Shown: piece after piece, positions 16,804 through 24,994 of the stretch
Numbering within the stretch: position 1 is the first letter of the stretch
Layout: each line of letters starts with the position of its first letter
Notes under the pieces: model-generated
The model's input: only the letters and a program-made list of their open reading frames with translations
Database searches by the model: none
Told to the model about the DNA's origin: nothing
NCBI GenBank assembly: GCA_026461395.1
Contig: JAPJNA010000066.1
Span: 1-43,821 of the forward strand
Length of the DNA: 43,821 bases
Source of the DNA: Chthoniobacterales bacterium
Lineage (GTDB): Bacteria > Verrucomicrobiota > Verrucomicrobiia > Chthoniobacterales > UBA6821
Direction: 5' to 3'
Made by a program: the position numbers and the translations under genes

Positions 16804-17129
16804 GCCGGGGCGTGATTCCCACCCATGCGGGTGATGACAGCGACGGGAAAATCTGGGGTGTCGAAGGGATCAACATCCTCTTCCTGCTCGGAAGCGGGAT
16901 GATCGGCCTCGGGCTCGCGCTGATGCTCTCGCACAGTCATGACCCGGCAAGCTGCGTAGTGATCGGAGCCATGCCGTTTGCGGTAACGGCTCTCTACATC
17001 TTCACCCTCCGTCAGGGGAAGCCGAAGTCCTTCGACACGGACCTGCTCGAAAGCCTCCTCTGCGGAAGCGGATGGACGGCACCGCGCAAGCAACACCGCA
17101 ACCCCCTCCATACCCATGCAGGCTCCTAA
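16800..17129 (+). CDS. virB3: VirB3/TrbD-like inner-membrane protein
   Basis: A 109-residue protein starting MSRGVIPTHAG. Two hydrophobic segments lie close together (INILFLLGSGMIGLGLALML about 25-44; CVVIGAMPFAVTALYIFTL about 52-70), the hallmark of VirB3/TrbD, which works with the VirB4 ATPase in pilus assembly. Its start overlaps virB2 by ATGA and its end overlaps virB4 by 14 bp, so translation is coupled. The basic tail is short. The family call rests on topology and gene order more than residue identity. Confidence 0.75.
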   Translation: MSRGVIPTHAGDDSDGKIWGVEGINILFLLGSGMIGLGLALMLSHSHDPASCVVIGAMPFAVTALYIFTLRQGKPKSFDTDLLESLLCGSGWTAPRKQHRNPLHTHAGS

Positions 17130-19818
17130 CGGCTGGATCTCCCACGATCTGCTGATCTGGAACGAACTCGATAGCCGTGGAGCCGTCTCCAAGGGGTATG
17201 TGATCGATGCTCCCGATCTGCGGCACGCAAGCGAACATACGCTCGATGGCTTCTACGAGTCTGTCCGACAGTTCCTGCATTCACTGGATGAATCAACCAG
17301 ATGCCAAATCCGATGGTCGGTCGATTCCGATTACCGAGATGAGCTGATCGCCTACAAGGAAGTGACCGACGAGCGGTGTGATCCTGCGTCTTGGTCAGCA
17401 ATCACACGCAACGAGCGCTTCAATCGCTACTGGAAGGCAATGCAGTCCGGGGGACTGCGCCGAGAAAAGCTCCTGCTCTTCTTATCCAAGAAGATCGATG
17501 CCGATCCTCCATCGTCCCCTTCCAGGAAGGGCCTGGAGGAGCACTACAACCGACTCCTCTTCCAATATAACGAGGCCTTCTCCCAGCACGGGAGGGTGAT
17601 TGCCTCTCTCTTTGATGGGCATGGCTGCCGGGTGACAGCGATGGGGACGGAGGATCTCTATCGGCATTACGCGACCTTCTTCAATCCCTCCTACCTACGC
17701 CGGGATGGCTATGATCCGATCGGGCAGTTCCGTGAGGAGGAAACCATCCACCAGAACTGCTGGCACCAAGGGGTACAGGCTGGGAAGAACTTCGGGTTCT
17801 ACTCGGATGGCTTCTACCACAATCTTGTAATCCTCAAACGCCGTCCGCAGAAGACGAGGAGGGGCATCTTTTGGGCACTGACCTCGCTTCCTTTCCTCGA
17901 CTACGCGATCACGGTCAATCTTTACCCCCAGAACGTCCGCAGGGAGATCGACAAAGCGGAGAAGTCGCTTGAACGGGTACGAGGGGACTACGCGGCGGAG
18001 GGAAAACATTCGCTTTTAACTTCCAAGGGAGTGAAGGAGGAGCGCATCCGCAACCTCGCCCAAGGCGATACGGTTCCCTTTCTCTATGACTATGTGGTTC
18101 ATGTATGGGACGCGACCGAGGAGGGTCTCGTCTCCAAGACACGGCAAATCGAAACCGCCTTCGGCCAGATGGAGGATGCCCAATGTTGGACGAGCAATCT
18201 CTCCTCGGCGGCAACGACAAAGAACATCTGGTATCAAACGTGGCCGGGATGGCTCTGGGGGAAATACACCCACCATGCCGACAGCGGCCTCGATGAATGG
18301 CTGGCTGACCTGCTCCCCTTCTCCTCAACCTTCACAGGGCATCTGGAGGGAGCGGAGGCACTTTACGACGGCTCCAATCGGAACCTTGTGGGGGTAAGGA
18401 ACTTTGTTTCAGGAACGCCGCAACTTGCGGTTCTGCTTGGGATGACGAGGGCCGGGAAGTCGGCCTTCATGTGCGATCTGTTATCGCAGACGGATCCCTA
18501 CTACGACTTCACACTGATCGTGGAGGAGGGACTCTCTTACGGGATCTGGACTCAGGCCCAAGGTTTGGGGAGCACTCCGATCATCATTCAGCCCGATGGG
18601 GATCTCTGCCTGAATTACCTCGATACCCAGGGAGCCCCGCTAACCAATCTACAGATCACGACGGCAGCGGCACTGGTGGCCAAGATGGCGGGAAATCCAG
18701 CCGATGAAGATCGCAGGAACCTGCGACTTGCTCAGATCACCCAGTACATCGAGCAGCTCTACACGGATCGCTTCGAGGAGTGGATCTCTGAGGATGGTAC
18801 CCGGCTCGACATGGTGGCCCGCCATGCCATGGCGGTCCTGGAGTACAAATCCAGTCACATGCCTCTCTCGGCTACTTTTCTAGAGGCCTGGACGGAGCTG
18901 AAGCACACGGCGACCGATGAAGAACGGCAGGAGCTTCTAGCGGCGCCCAAGGGGGAGGATGTGTCGCGCTTCATCAAGTCGCATGACATGGAGCGCCATG
19001 TCCGCAACACGGCATTCGCGTTCTTCGGGCCTACGGACTACCCAACCCATGACATGCTCCAGCAGATGATGCTGGTGGCTCCCTTTGCGGAGCATAATCG
19101 GGATGAGATCAATCATCTGGCGACACTTCTTGCCCCGTGGAATGAGCAGAGACTTCTGTGCGGACACTCGACGCTTTCCATGACCGGACGGGTGGCTCAC
19201 TTCGATCTGACCTACATCCCTGAGTCGAACAAGCAATTGAAGGAACTGGCTGGGTTCCTCATCGCGAACTACGGACGCCAACACATCATCACGCTGCCCC
19301 GAGGAGCTCGGAAGCGGGTGATCTTTGAGGAGGTGGCTCGAACCTTGGACGTGCCGGGTGGTGAGCAGCTAGTGAGCGAGTTCTATGCCCAGCTCTCGAA
19401 GTTCTCCACATGGATCATCTCGATTGTCCAGCAGTACAGCCGCTTCCAGAACTCGGGGATCCGTCCGATCGTCTTCGGCAACGCCAAGCAGTTCTTCTTC
19501 ACCCGCATGAATGATCGCAGGGACATCGAGGATGTTGCACGGGATATCGACCTGTCGGATGCGACCAAGGAAGCGGTCTCCCGCTATCCGCTGCCGGAGC
19601 ATTTGCCGGAGCACAACAAGTATGCGGCCCTGACCTACTACCACCTCGATGTGCAGCAGGCACGGTGCGGAACGATCCACAACCGGGTCTCTCCCGAGAT
19701 GCTTTTCTGCTCCTCCTCGACGGGACAGGACTTTGATGAGCGCAGCAGAAAGCTCCGCAGTCACGACGACATCGTGGCCGGCATCCTCCAAGAAACCACC
19801 CAACCCCAACACAAATGA
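17116..19818 (+). CDS. virB4: VirB4/TrbE-like secretion ATPase
   Basis: A 900-residue ATPase that should power pilus assembly and DNA transfer at the inner membrane. The N-terminal half (to about 400) is the divergent VirB4 N-domain. Walker A is GMTRAGKS (442-449). Walker B is RKRVIFEE with Glu738-Glu739 where most have Asp-Glu. Further family features follow: STWIISIVQQYSRF and NAKQFFFTRMND near 760-800. Size is slightly above the usual 780-870. It overlaps virB3 by 14 bp and the next lipoprotein gene by ATGA. Confidence 0.88.
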   Translation: MQAPNGWISHDLLIWNELDSRGAVSKGYVIDAPDLRHASEHTLDGFYESVRQFLHSLDESTRCQIRWSVDSDYRDELIAYKEVTDERCDPASWSAITRNERFNRYWKAMQSGGLRREKLLLFLSKKIDADPPSSPSRKGLEEHYNRLLFQYNEAFSQHGRVIASLFDGHGCRVTAMGTEDLYRHYATFFNPSYLRRDGYDPIGQFREEETIHQNCWHQGVQAGKNFGFYSDGFYHNLVILKRRPQKTRRGIFWALTSLPFLDYAITVNLYPQNVRREIDKAEKSLERVRGDYAAEGKHSLLTSKGVKEERIRNLAQGDTVPFLYDYVVHVWDATEEGLVSKTRQIETAFGQMEDAQCWTSNLSSAATTKNIWYQTWPGWLWGKYTHHADSGLDEWLADLLPFSSTFTGHLEGAEALYDGSNRNLVGVRNFVSGTPQLAVLLGMTRAGKSAFMCDLLSQTDPYYDFTLIVEEGLSYGIWTQAQGLGSTPIIIQPDGDLCLNYLDTQGAPLTNLQITTAAALVAKMAGNPADEDRRNLRLAQITQYIEQLYTDRFEEWISEDGTRLDMVARHAMAVLEYKSSHMPLSATFLEAWTELKHTATDEERQELLAAPKGEDVSRFIKSHDMERHVRNTAFAFFGPTDYPTHDMLQQMMLVAPFAEHNRDEINHLATLLAPWNEQRLLCGHSTLSMTGRVAHFDLTYIPESNKQLKELAGFLIANYGRQHIITLPRGARKRVIFEEVARTLDVPGGEQLVSEFYAQLSKFSTWIISIVQQYSRFQNSGIRPIVFGNAKQFFFTRMNDRRDIEDVARDIDLSDATKEAVSRYPLPEHLPEHNKYAALTYYHLDVQQARCGTIHNRVSPEMLFCSSSTGQDFDERSRKLRSHDDIVAGILQETTQPQHK

Positions 19819-20066
19819 AACAACCAATCCTTCTGATCGGCCTCTGTGCCCTTGCGGGCTGTGCCAGTCGATCCCAATTCCAGAAAGGCTACGAGAAAGG
19901 CGCTGCCGATGCGGTGAAGCGCCAGTACTGGATCGAGCAGAGCCTCCAAAAGCCTGGGAAGAACCCGGAGCGCCATCTCTCGGTTTACAAGCTGACTGTC
20001 CCTCCCGATCCCGATGCCAAGGTGAAGACAGTCCCCTATGAGATCGCGATTCCGATCTGCAACTAG
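19815..20066 (+). CDS. Small lipoprotein of the secretion operon (VirB7/TrbK-like by position)
   Basis: An 83-residue protein with a short signal and lipobox LAGC (Cys16), then a charged helical stretch FQKGYEKGAADAVKRQYWIE and a Pro-rich tail. Small lipoproteins (VirB7, TrbK) occur in most type IV secretion operons, either as core-complex parts or entry-exclusion proteins. Sequence alone does not say which this is. ATGA overlap with virB4 and a 2 bp gap to the virB5-like gene put it firmly in the operon. Confidence 0.75.
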   Translation: MKQPILLIGLCALAGCASRSQFQKGYEKGAADAVKRQYWIEQSLQKPGKNPERHLSVYKLTVPPDPDAKVKTVPYEIAIPICN

Positions 20067-20068
20067 CC

Positions 20069-20929
20069 ATGAAAAAGAAGTACCTACTCCTTCTATCCCT
20101 GTTGGTAACTCTGCCCGCCAATGCGCAATGGGTTGTGAGCGATCCCGTGGTCGAACAAGCGACCGTGGCGAAGAACGCCTTCGACCAGTTGAAGTATGCC
20201 TGGGAGCAGACACAATGGGCTCAGCAGCTTTCGAGCCTTGCCCAGACGCTCGACACAGTGAAGAGCCAACTGGAGGTGGCCCAGCAGGTGAAGCAGGCCA
20301 TCGGTAATCCGGCGGCGATTTCGGGTATGATCCAGAGCGGGCTTTTCTCGTCGTATTTGAGGAACTCGGGGATCACCGACACGCTGAGCGACCTCTCCAA
20401 AATCACCCAGCAGGGAGCCAAGCAATCCGTGGCCATCCAGCAGATGTACCGGCCGATCGATATGAATGCCTACAAGCGGATCGAGACGCCGTTTGAGGGG
20501 GCGGCCTCCTTCCGAGATGAGGGAGATCCCCTCAAGCAGTTCCGGGCGGTGGAGAACGCTTACTCCAACTTCCAAGACATGCTGAAGCAGGCGCAGGGCA
20601 AGAGGAAGGAACTCAACATCAAGATCGCGGCGCTGAACGATCAGCTCAAGAACGCGCAAGACGATGCCGAGGTGCAGAAACTTCAGGGATCGCTTACCAC
20701 GGCCCAGACCTCGCTGAAGGATCTCGACGGGATCATGGATGGTGCAGAGCACCAGGTGAAGTTGCTCCACATGCTCAATGAGAACCGGGCAGCTACCGAG
20801 GCGATCGCTGCCGAGGAAATCAGTCGGGCACGCAACCGGGAGAGTGCCCAGATGGGTGCCGATGCGGAATCGTCTGCCACCAAGTCTGGCTCCCAGGGCA
20901 ACGAGGGCTCTTTGCCTCCGGGATTTTGA
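20069..20929 (+). CDS. virB5: VirB5/TrbJ-like periplasmic pilus protein
   Basis: A 286-residue protein with a cleavable signal peptide (MKKKYLLLLSLLVTLPANAQ) and a long alpha-helical, coiled-coil-rich body. Helices lie at about 30-95 with regular Gln/Leu heptads and at about 165-235 (LNIKIAALNDQLKNAQDDAE). It has the disordered Ser/Gly-rich tail usual for TrbJ/VirB5, the minor pilus-tip adhesin class. A 3 bp gap leads to the virB6-like gene. Family placement rests on signal, helical pattern and gene order. Confidence 0.78.
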   Translation: MKKKYLLLLSLLVTLPANAQWVVSDPVVEQATVAKNAFDQLKYAWEQTQWAQQLSSLAQTLDTVKSQLEVAQQVKQAIGNPAAISGMIQSGLFSSYLRNSGITDTLSDLSKITQQGAKQSVAIQQMYRPIDMNAYKRIETPFEGAASFRDEGDPLKQFRAVENAYSNFQDMLKQAQGKRKELNIKIAALNDQLKNAQDDAEVQKLQGSLTTAQTSLKDLDGIMDGAEHQVKLLHMLNENRAATEAIAAEEISRARNRESAQMGADAESSATKSGSQGNEGSLPPGF

Positions 20930-20932
20930 TCC

Positions 20933-22144
20933 ATGATGCCGGCCCTCTCCAATCTGTTCGATTCGGCCAATCAGATCCGGATGCTGATGATGCCCTTCGC
21001 CTTCGTGCTCTGCATCTTGGGGATAGGGGAAATGGGCTTGAAGGCGGGATCGGATCCCAGAGCCCTCCTCGGAACGATCCTTAAGGTGACGATCATCGTA
21101 GCCCTGATCGCAGGCTACCCGACGATCATGAACAAAGGGATGGAAGCGTTTCAGGACATGCGCCAGAAGTTCACGAATGCGCAGGATGCCAAGTTCATCC
21201 AGTTGCTGACTTCGAGGATTCAGAACCAGCCGTCCGATTCGTGGACGGATCTTGGGAAGATCGTCCCGGCTGCGGTCGGGTACTTCTTTCAGGGTATCGG
21301 GCGCTTCATGATGGTGGTGCTCAACTTTTTTCAGCAGTTCGCCATCGCCGGGATGATAGCGATCTCGCCCCTTCTGCTGGGGTTCCTCTTCTTCTCACCG
21401 ACCCAATCGTTCGGGGTTCACTTCGGGGTGACCTCCTTCACTGTGATGCTCTGGTATCTAGGGATTTGCCTGGTCGACATCGTGATTGTCGCGATCAGCG
21501 ACACCCTTTTCATCCCGATCACCTCGGGAGGGATCGTCCAAGTGGCTCAGAACGCGATCGTGGTTCAGAACTGGCTCCTCTTCCCGTTCATCATGGCCTT
21601 TGCCTCGATCATCACGGTCTTCTTCTATCTCTCGGTGCCCTTTGTGGCGGGGGCGATCATGAAGGGAGCCAGTGGCACGACCTCGGCCCTGACTGCCGGT
21701 ATCAGCAATACGCTCCAAGCAGCCGGACTGGCGGCTGGAGCAGGAGCCTCCGTTGCAGGAGCTGCAGCTACCTTCGGAGGATCAGCTGCGGCTCAAGCGG
21801 CTGTTGCGTCGGGAAAAGCTGCGGCAGGTGCCGCAAGTACCTCTTCCCGTATTGCCAATGACCTTGGAGGAGGTGCTGCGGAAAGCGCAGGAGGGAGTGT
21901 CCCAGCTCCGCCGGAATCAGAAAGCAGTGGAGGCATGGTCTTTAACCCTGCAAATCCGTCCATGGTGGCCCAGCAGACCTCTCCCGGCTCCTTCTCCGTA
22001 ACCGATCAGTCCAAGGGAACGGTTTCCCATCACAAGGGAAGTGTTTCAACCCCGCAGGCTGCCCAAGCGGCATTCAACTCCCATGCCTCGAAGGCAAAAC
22101 CCTCTTCGTCCCCTTCTTCCAAACCCGACAACACCAACCCATGA
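20933..22144 (+). CDS. virB6: VirB6/TrbL-like polytopic membrane channel protein
   Basis: A 403-residue protein with about six hydrophobic segments between residues 18 and 245 (MLMMPFAFVLCILGIGEMG; ILKVTIIVALIAGYPTIM; FAIAGMIAISPLLLGFLFF; others to about 240). Then come Ala/Gly-rich stretches (about 255-300) and a Ser/Pro-rich hydrophilic tail, as in TrbL/VirB6. The protein forms part of the inner-membrane channel for DNA or protein substrates. ATGA overlap with the next gene. The long low-complexity tail is a TrbL trait. Confidence 0.83.
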   Translation: MMPALSNLFDSANQIRMLMMPFAFVLCILGIGEMGLKAGSDPRALLGTILKVTIIVALIAGYPTIMNKGMEAFQDMRQKFTNAQDAKFIQLLTSRIQNQPSDSWTDLGKIVPAAVGYFFQGIGRFMMVVLNFFQQFAIAGMIAISPLLLGFLFFSPTQSFGVHFGVTSFTVMLWYLGICLVDIVIVAISDTLFIPITSGGIVQVAQNAIVVQNWLLFPFIMAFASIITVFFYLSVPFVAGAIMKGASGTTSALTAGISNTLQAAGLAAGAGASVAGAAATFGGSAAAQAAVASGKAAAGAASTSSRIANDLGGGAAESAGGSVPAPPESESSGGMVFNPANPSMVAQQTSPGSFSVTDQSKGTVSHHKGSVSTPQAAQAAFNSHASKAKPSSSPSSKPDNTNP

Positions 22145-22773
22145 AGCTCACCGCTGTCACCTCCATCACCAACAACATCGTCGCCGCCAGATTCTGGATG
22201 GCGATTGCCCTCATCTGTGCGGCTCTGGCCGTCACCTCTCCCTACTTGACCATCAAGGCCATGAAACAGAAGGAGAAGGTCGTCATCCTCGATCAGGGAG
22301 GTACCCTGATCTATTCGCCGCTCTTGGGTTTTGAAGAAGCGGGCGAGCTTCATGCTTACCATGTTCGGCTAGCCTGTCTGGCGCTGCTTCAACGCAATCC
22401 GATCGGGCCCGATCTGCCAGACCTGCTCAAGCGGATGTATCTGGAAGACCCCGCTCGCAAGAAAGCGATCGCCCTCTACAAAAAACAGAATCCTGAATTT
22501 AAGGAGAAGGAGATCCACCAGAAGGTGGAGGTTTCCAAGCTCGATATCCTCGACACCCGCAAAATGAAGGATGGGGCGGGAGCCTCCTATGAAGCGGTCG
22601 ATGTTGAGGCTGAGGGTAACCTCGTTCGCACCGGGACGCTCAACAAGATCGAGTTCCGGGAGGTGGCGAAGTTCAAGATCACCTTCTTCTTCGTCCGCAA
22701 TCCCGACCTCATGGGGAATGGGCGACTTCCCTTGGTCGTGCAGGACTTCAAGTACGAGGAGCGCCCTCTGTAG
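22141..22773 (+). CDS. virB8: VirB8-like (TrbF-type) inner-membrane protein
   Basis: A 210-residue protein with a short cytoplasmic N-terminus, one membrane segment (FWMAIALICAALAVTSPYLT, about 18-37) and a periplasmic alpha/beta domain. This is the bitopic layout of VirB8/TrbF/TraE proteins that bridge the inner-membrane and core complexes. The C-terminal part has EFREVAKFKITFFFVRNPD followed by a final strand, as the family does. It is the last gene before the Fic insertion. The call is by topology and position; sequence identity to textbook VirB8 looks low. Confidence 0.7.
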   Translation: MKLTAVTSITNNIVAARFWMAIALICAALAVTSPYLTIKAMKQKEKVVILDQGGTLIYSPLLGFEEAGELHAYHVRLACLALLQRNPIGPDLPDLLKRMYLEDPARKKAIALYKKQNPEFKEKEIHQKVEVSKLDILDTRKMKDGAGASYEAVDVEAEGNLVRTGTLNKIEFREVAKFKITFFFVRNPDLMGNGRLPLVVQDFKYEERPL

Positions 22774-22778
22774 GAAGG

Positions 22779-22861
22779 TTTGCGGAGAAAAGCAGGGTTA
22801 TTTACCGCAAAACTGCGGAGATTCTTGATTTGCGGAGATTGCGGGCGATAATCTCCGCAAA
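22779..22861 (+). promoter_or_regulatory. fic promoter with repeated TGCGGAGA operator
   Basis: The word TTTGCGGAGA or its core appears at 22779-22788, 22814-22821 and 22829-22838, and inverted at 22852-22861. The last two form a 12 bp inverted repeat (22829-22840 / 22850-22861) with a 9 bp spacer. A promoter TTGATT (22825-22830), 16 bp, GATAAT (22847-22852) lies under that repeat. A small hairpin CCGCA-AAAC-TGCGG is at 22805-22818. The layout strongly suggests repression, perhaps by the Fic protein's own C-terminal DNA-binding domain. Confidence 0.7.
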
Positions 22862-22879
22862 GATACGGCGAATATCCCC

Positions 22880-24013
22880 ATGACCTATATCCATCAACGT
22901 AAAGAGTGGCCCGAGTTCCGATGGAACGAGGCGAGGCTGCTGCCACTTTTGGCAAAGGTCAGGCATCAGCAGGGGCGGCTGCTTGGACAAATGGAGGGAC
23001 TCGGTTTCCATCTCCGTGGTGAGGCCAACCTTGCAAGCCTCACCAGCGAGGTGATCGGGTCCAGCGCGATCGAGGGGGAAAAACTCGATGCGGAGGAGGT
23101 GCGCTCCTCGATTGCGAGACGCCTGGGGATTGTTGATGCGGGGGTGGCCCCTGTGAATCGTCACGTCGAGGGGGTTGTTGAGATGATGCTCGATGCTACT
23201 CGCAAGTTCGGCGAAGCACTCACAGCCGAGAGACTCTTTTCATGGCATGCGGCTTTATTTCCAAGCGGGCGTAGTGGGATGAGACGCATCACCACGGGAG
23301 CATGGCGTACCGGGGAGGATGGCCCCATGCAGGTGGTCTCCGGAGCGATGGGGCGGGAAAATGTTCATTTTGAGGCCCCGGATGCAGACCTCCTTGATGA
23401 GGAGGTCTGCCGCTTCCTGGAATGGTTCGAGAGAAGCACGACGATTGATCCTGTTCTCAAGGCTGGCATTGCACATTTCTGGTTTGTGACGATCCACCCG
23501 TTTGAAGACGGCAATGGCCGTATTGCCAGGGCCATTGCAGAGTTGGCGCTCGCAAGGGCGGACGGCGTGGCGGAGCGTTTTTACAGCATGTCCACGCAGA
23601 TCGAGAAGGAGCGGAAGCAGTATTACGATTCGCTGGAAAGCAGCCAGCGCGGAACCATCGACATCACGCTGTGGCTGGAGTGGTTCCTGGGTTGTCTGGA
23701 CAGAGCGCTGGAACATGCCCAGATAAGCCTTCGTGGAATCCTGCATAAGGCGAGGGTCTGGGAGCGCATCAACCAAGACGGCCCGGTGAATGAACGCCAG
23801 CATGCGGTGATCAACCGTCTGCTCGACGGGTTTGAGGGAAAACTTTCCACCTCCAAGTATGCAAAGATTGCGAAGTGCTCTGCGGACACTGCGCTTCGCG
23901 ACATCAACGACCTGCTGGTACGAGGCCTGATGCTTCGGGAAGATGGGGCAGGAAGAAGCACCGGCTATCGTCTCGCGGAGCCGGTTGCCGAGAAGACTCG
24001 AAAAGAATTGTAG
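22880..24013 (+). CDS. fic: Fic-family AMP-transferase with winged-helix domain
   Basis: A 377-residue protein. The N-terminal domain (about 1-95, DUF4172-like) carries the inhibitory helix motif SSAIEG (Ser61, Glu65, Gly66), which blocks the active site until relieved. The Fic core contains HPFEDGNGRIAR starting at His206, a complete H-x-F-x-[D/E]-G-N-G-R-x-x-R motif, so AMPylation activity is expected. The C-terminal part (about 310-370) looks like a winged helix (LSTSKYAKIAKCSADTALRD). It sits between virB8 and virB9 on its own promoter. Roles could be toxin, secreted effector or regulator; its target is unknown. Confidence 0.9.
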   Translation: MTYIHQRKEWPEFRWNEARLLPLLAKVRHQQGRLLGQMEGLGFHLRGEANLASLTSEVIGSSAIEGEKLDAEEVRSSIARRLGIVDAGVAPVNRHVEGVVEMMLDATRKFGEALTAERLFSWHAALFPSGRSGMRRITTGAWRTGEDGPMQVVSGAMGRENVHFEAPDADLLDEEVCRFLEWFERSTTIDPVLKAGIAHFWFVTIHPFEDGNGRIARAIAELALARADGVAERFYSMSTQIEKERKQYYDSLESSQRGTIDITLWLEWFLGCLDRALEHAQISLRGILHKARVWERINQDGPVNERQHAVINRLLDGFEGKLSTSKYAKIAKCSADTALRDINDLLVRGLMLREDGAGRSTGYRLAEPVAEKTRKEL

Positions 24014-24073
24014 GCCGAATCGTTTCTACAGACGGTCCGCCTCAGATCAGCTCTAAGTAAAAAATCATTAAGT

Positions 24074-24091
24074 TGCTCCCAACCGGGAGCA
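24074..24091. promoter_or_regulatory. Palindromic operator, copy 3, before virB9
   Basis: TGCTCCC-AACC-GGGAGCA, 33 bp before the virB9 start. It is identical to copy 2, including the TT before and the CACCA after. It gives the second half of the secretion operon the same control site as the first half. Confidence 0.7.
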
Positions 24092-24124
24092 CCAGAGGTG
24101 TGATTTTCTGAAAGTCTCGGGGGC

Positions 24125-24994
24125 ATGAAGCTCCCAATCCTCGCTGCGATCCTGTGCATGGGCTCGCTCGCCCACGCCGGATCCATTGTCCAGAAGCCAC
24201 TCGATGAGTTCGTCATCTACGATATCCCGGTGGCCTCGAAGACGGGAACCACGACCGTCATGTTCCCTTCGGAAATCTCCGGGCTCTATGCCAAGTCGAT
24301 TGCCGTTCAGGATCAGGAGAATGCCGGGTTCCTGATCTCGTTCACTCCAGGGAACTTCTACTTCACGATCCGGGCGCTGAAGAAGGATGCGGAGGATCAC
24401 CTGACGGTGATCTTCAACCGGAAGGCCTATGTGCTCCACCTCACGGCCTCGGAGCACCCCTTCTATGACGTGACCTTCTACGAGGAGGATCGCAGCGGCA
24501 AGGACGGCAGGATCAATGTGGTGCCCGAGCGGATCCTCTCGCTCATGGATAAGGCCAAGGCCTACCCGCTGCTGCTGAAGGCGGAGCATGATGCCTTGGC
24601 CGGGGTGCTCCATACCTCGCCGGGGATCACCAATTACTACAAGGACTTCACGATCCGGATCCTCGATGTCTGGAGATTCGAGGAGGAGGACACACTCGTT
24701 TTTCGCCTGGAGCTGGAGAACGACTCCAACGAGGCGATCTACTACAAGCCGCAGGATCTGGCTGTTCGGCTGGATGAGCGGATCTACACGGAGTCCCTTG
24801 CCGATGCCTCCGGGGTGATGCCGCCGAAGTCGGTGACCCCTGCATTCTTTGCCATCACGGGGAATGGGCAGGGTGGCCGTAATCACCTCGCCCCCGACAA
24901 CAAATGGAATGTCCTCGTGGTTAGGGCAGAACCTCATCAAGCGGTGAGGAGTGCCAGTGCTAGTGGTACCTCCAACAAGAACGTCGTCCGATGA
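24125..24994 (+). CDS. virB9: VirB9/TrbG-like core-complex protein
   Basis: A 289-residue periplasmic protein with a signal peptide (MKLPILAAILCMGSLAHAGS) and a beta-rich body of the VirB9/TrbG/CagX type. The N-domain (about 25-120) has TVMFPSEISGLYAKSIAVQD and the C-domain (about 180-270) has the typical YYKDFTIRILDVWRFEEEDT segment. In the family it binds VirB10 and a lipoprotein to form the outer-membrane core ring. It overlaps virB10 by ATGA. It starts the second transcription unit of the secretion genes, after operator copy 3. Confidence 0.8.
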   Translation: MKLPILAAILCMGSLAHAGSIVQKPLDEFVIYDIPVASKTGTTTVMFPSEISGLYAKSIAVQDQENAGFLISFTPGNFYFTIRALKKDAEDHLTVIFNRKAYVLHLTASEHPFYDVTFYEEDRSGKDGRINVVPERILSLMDKAKAYPLLLKAEHDALAGVLHTSPGITNYYKDFTIRILDVWRFEEEDTLVFRLELENDSNEAIYYKPQDLAVRLDERIYTESLADASGVMPPKSVTPAFFAITGNGQGGRNHLAPDNKWNVLVVRAEPHQAVRSASASGTSNKNVVR

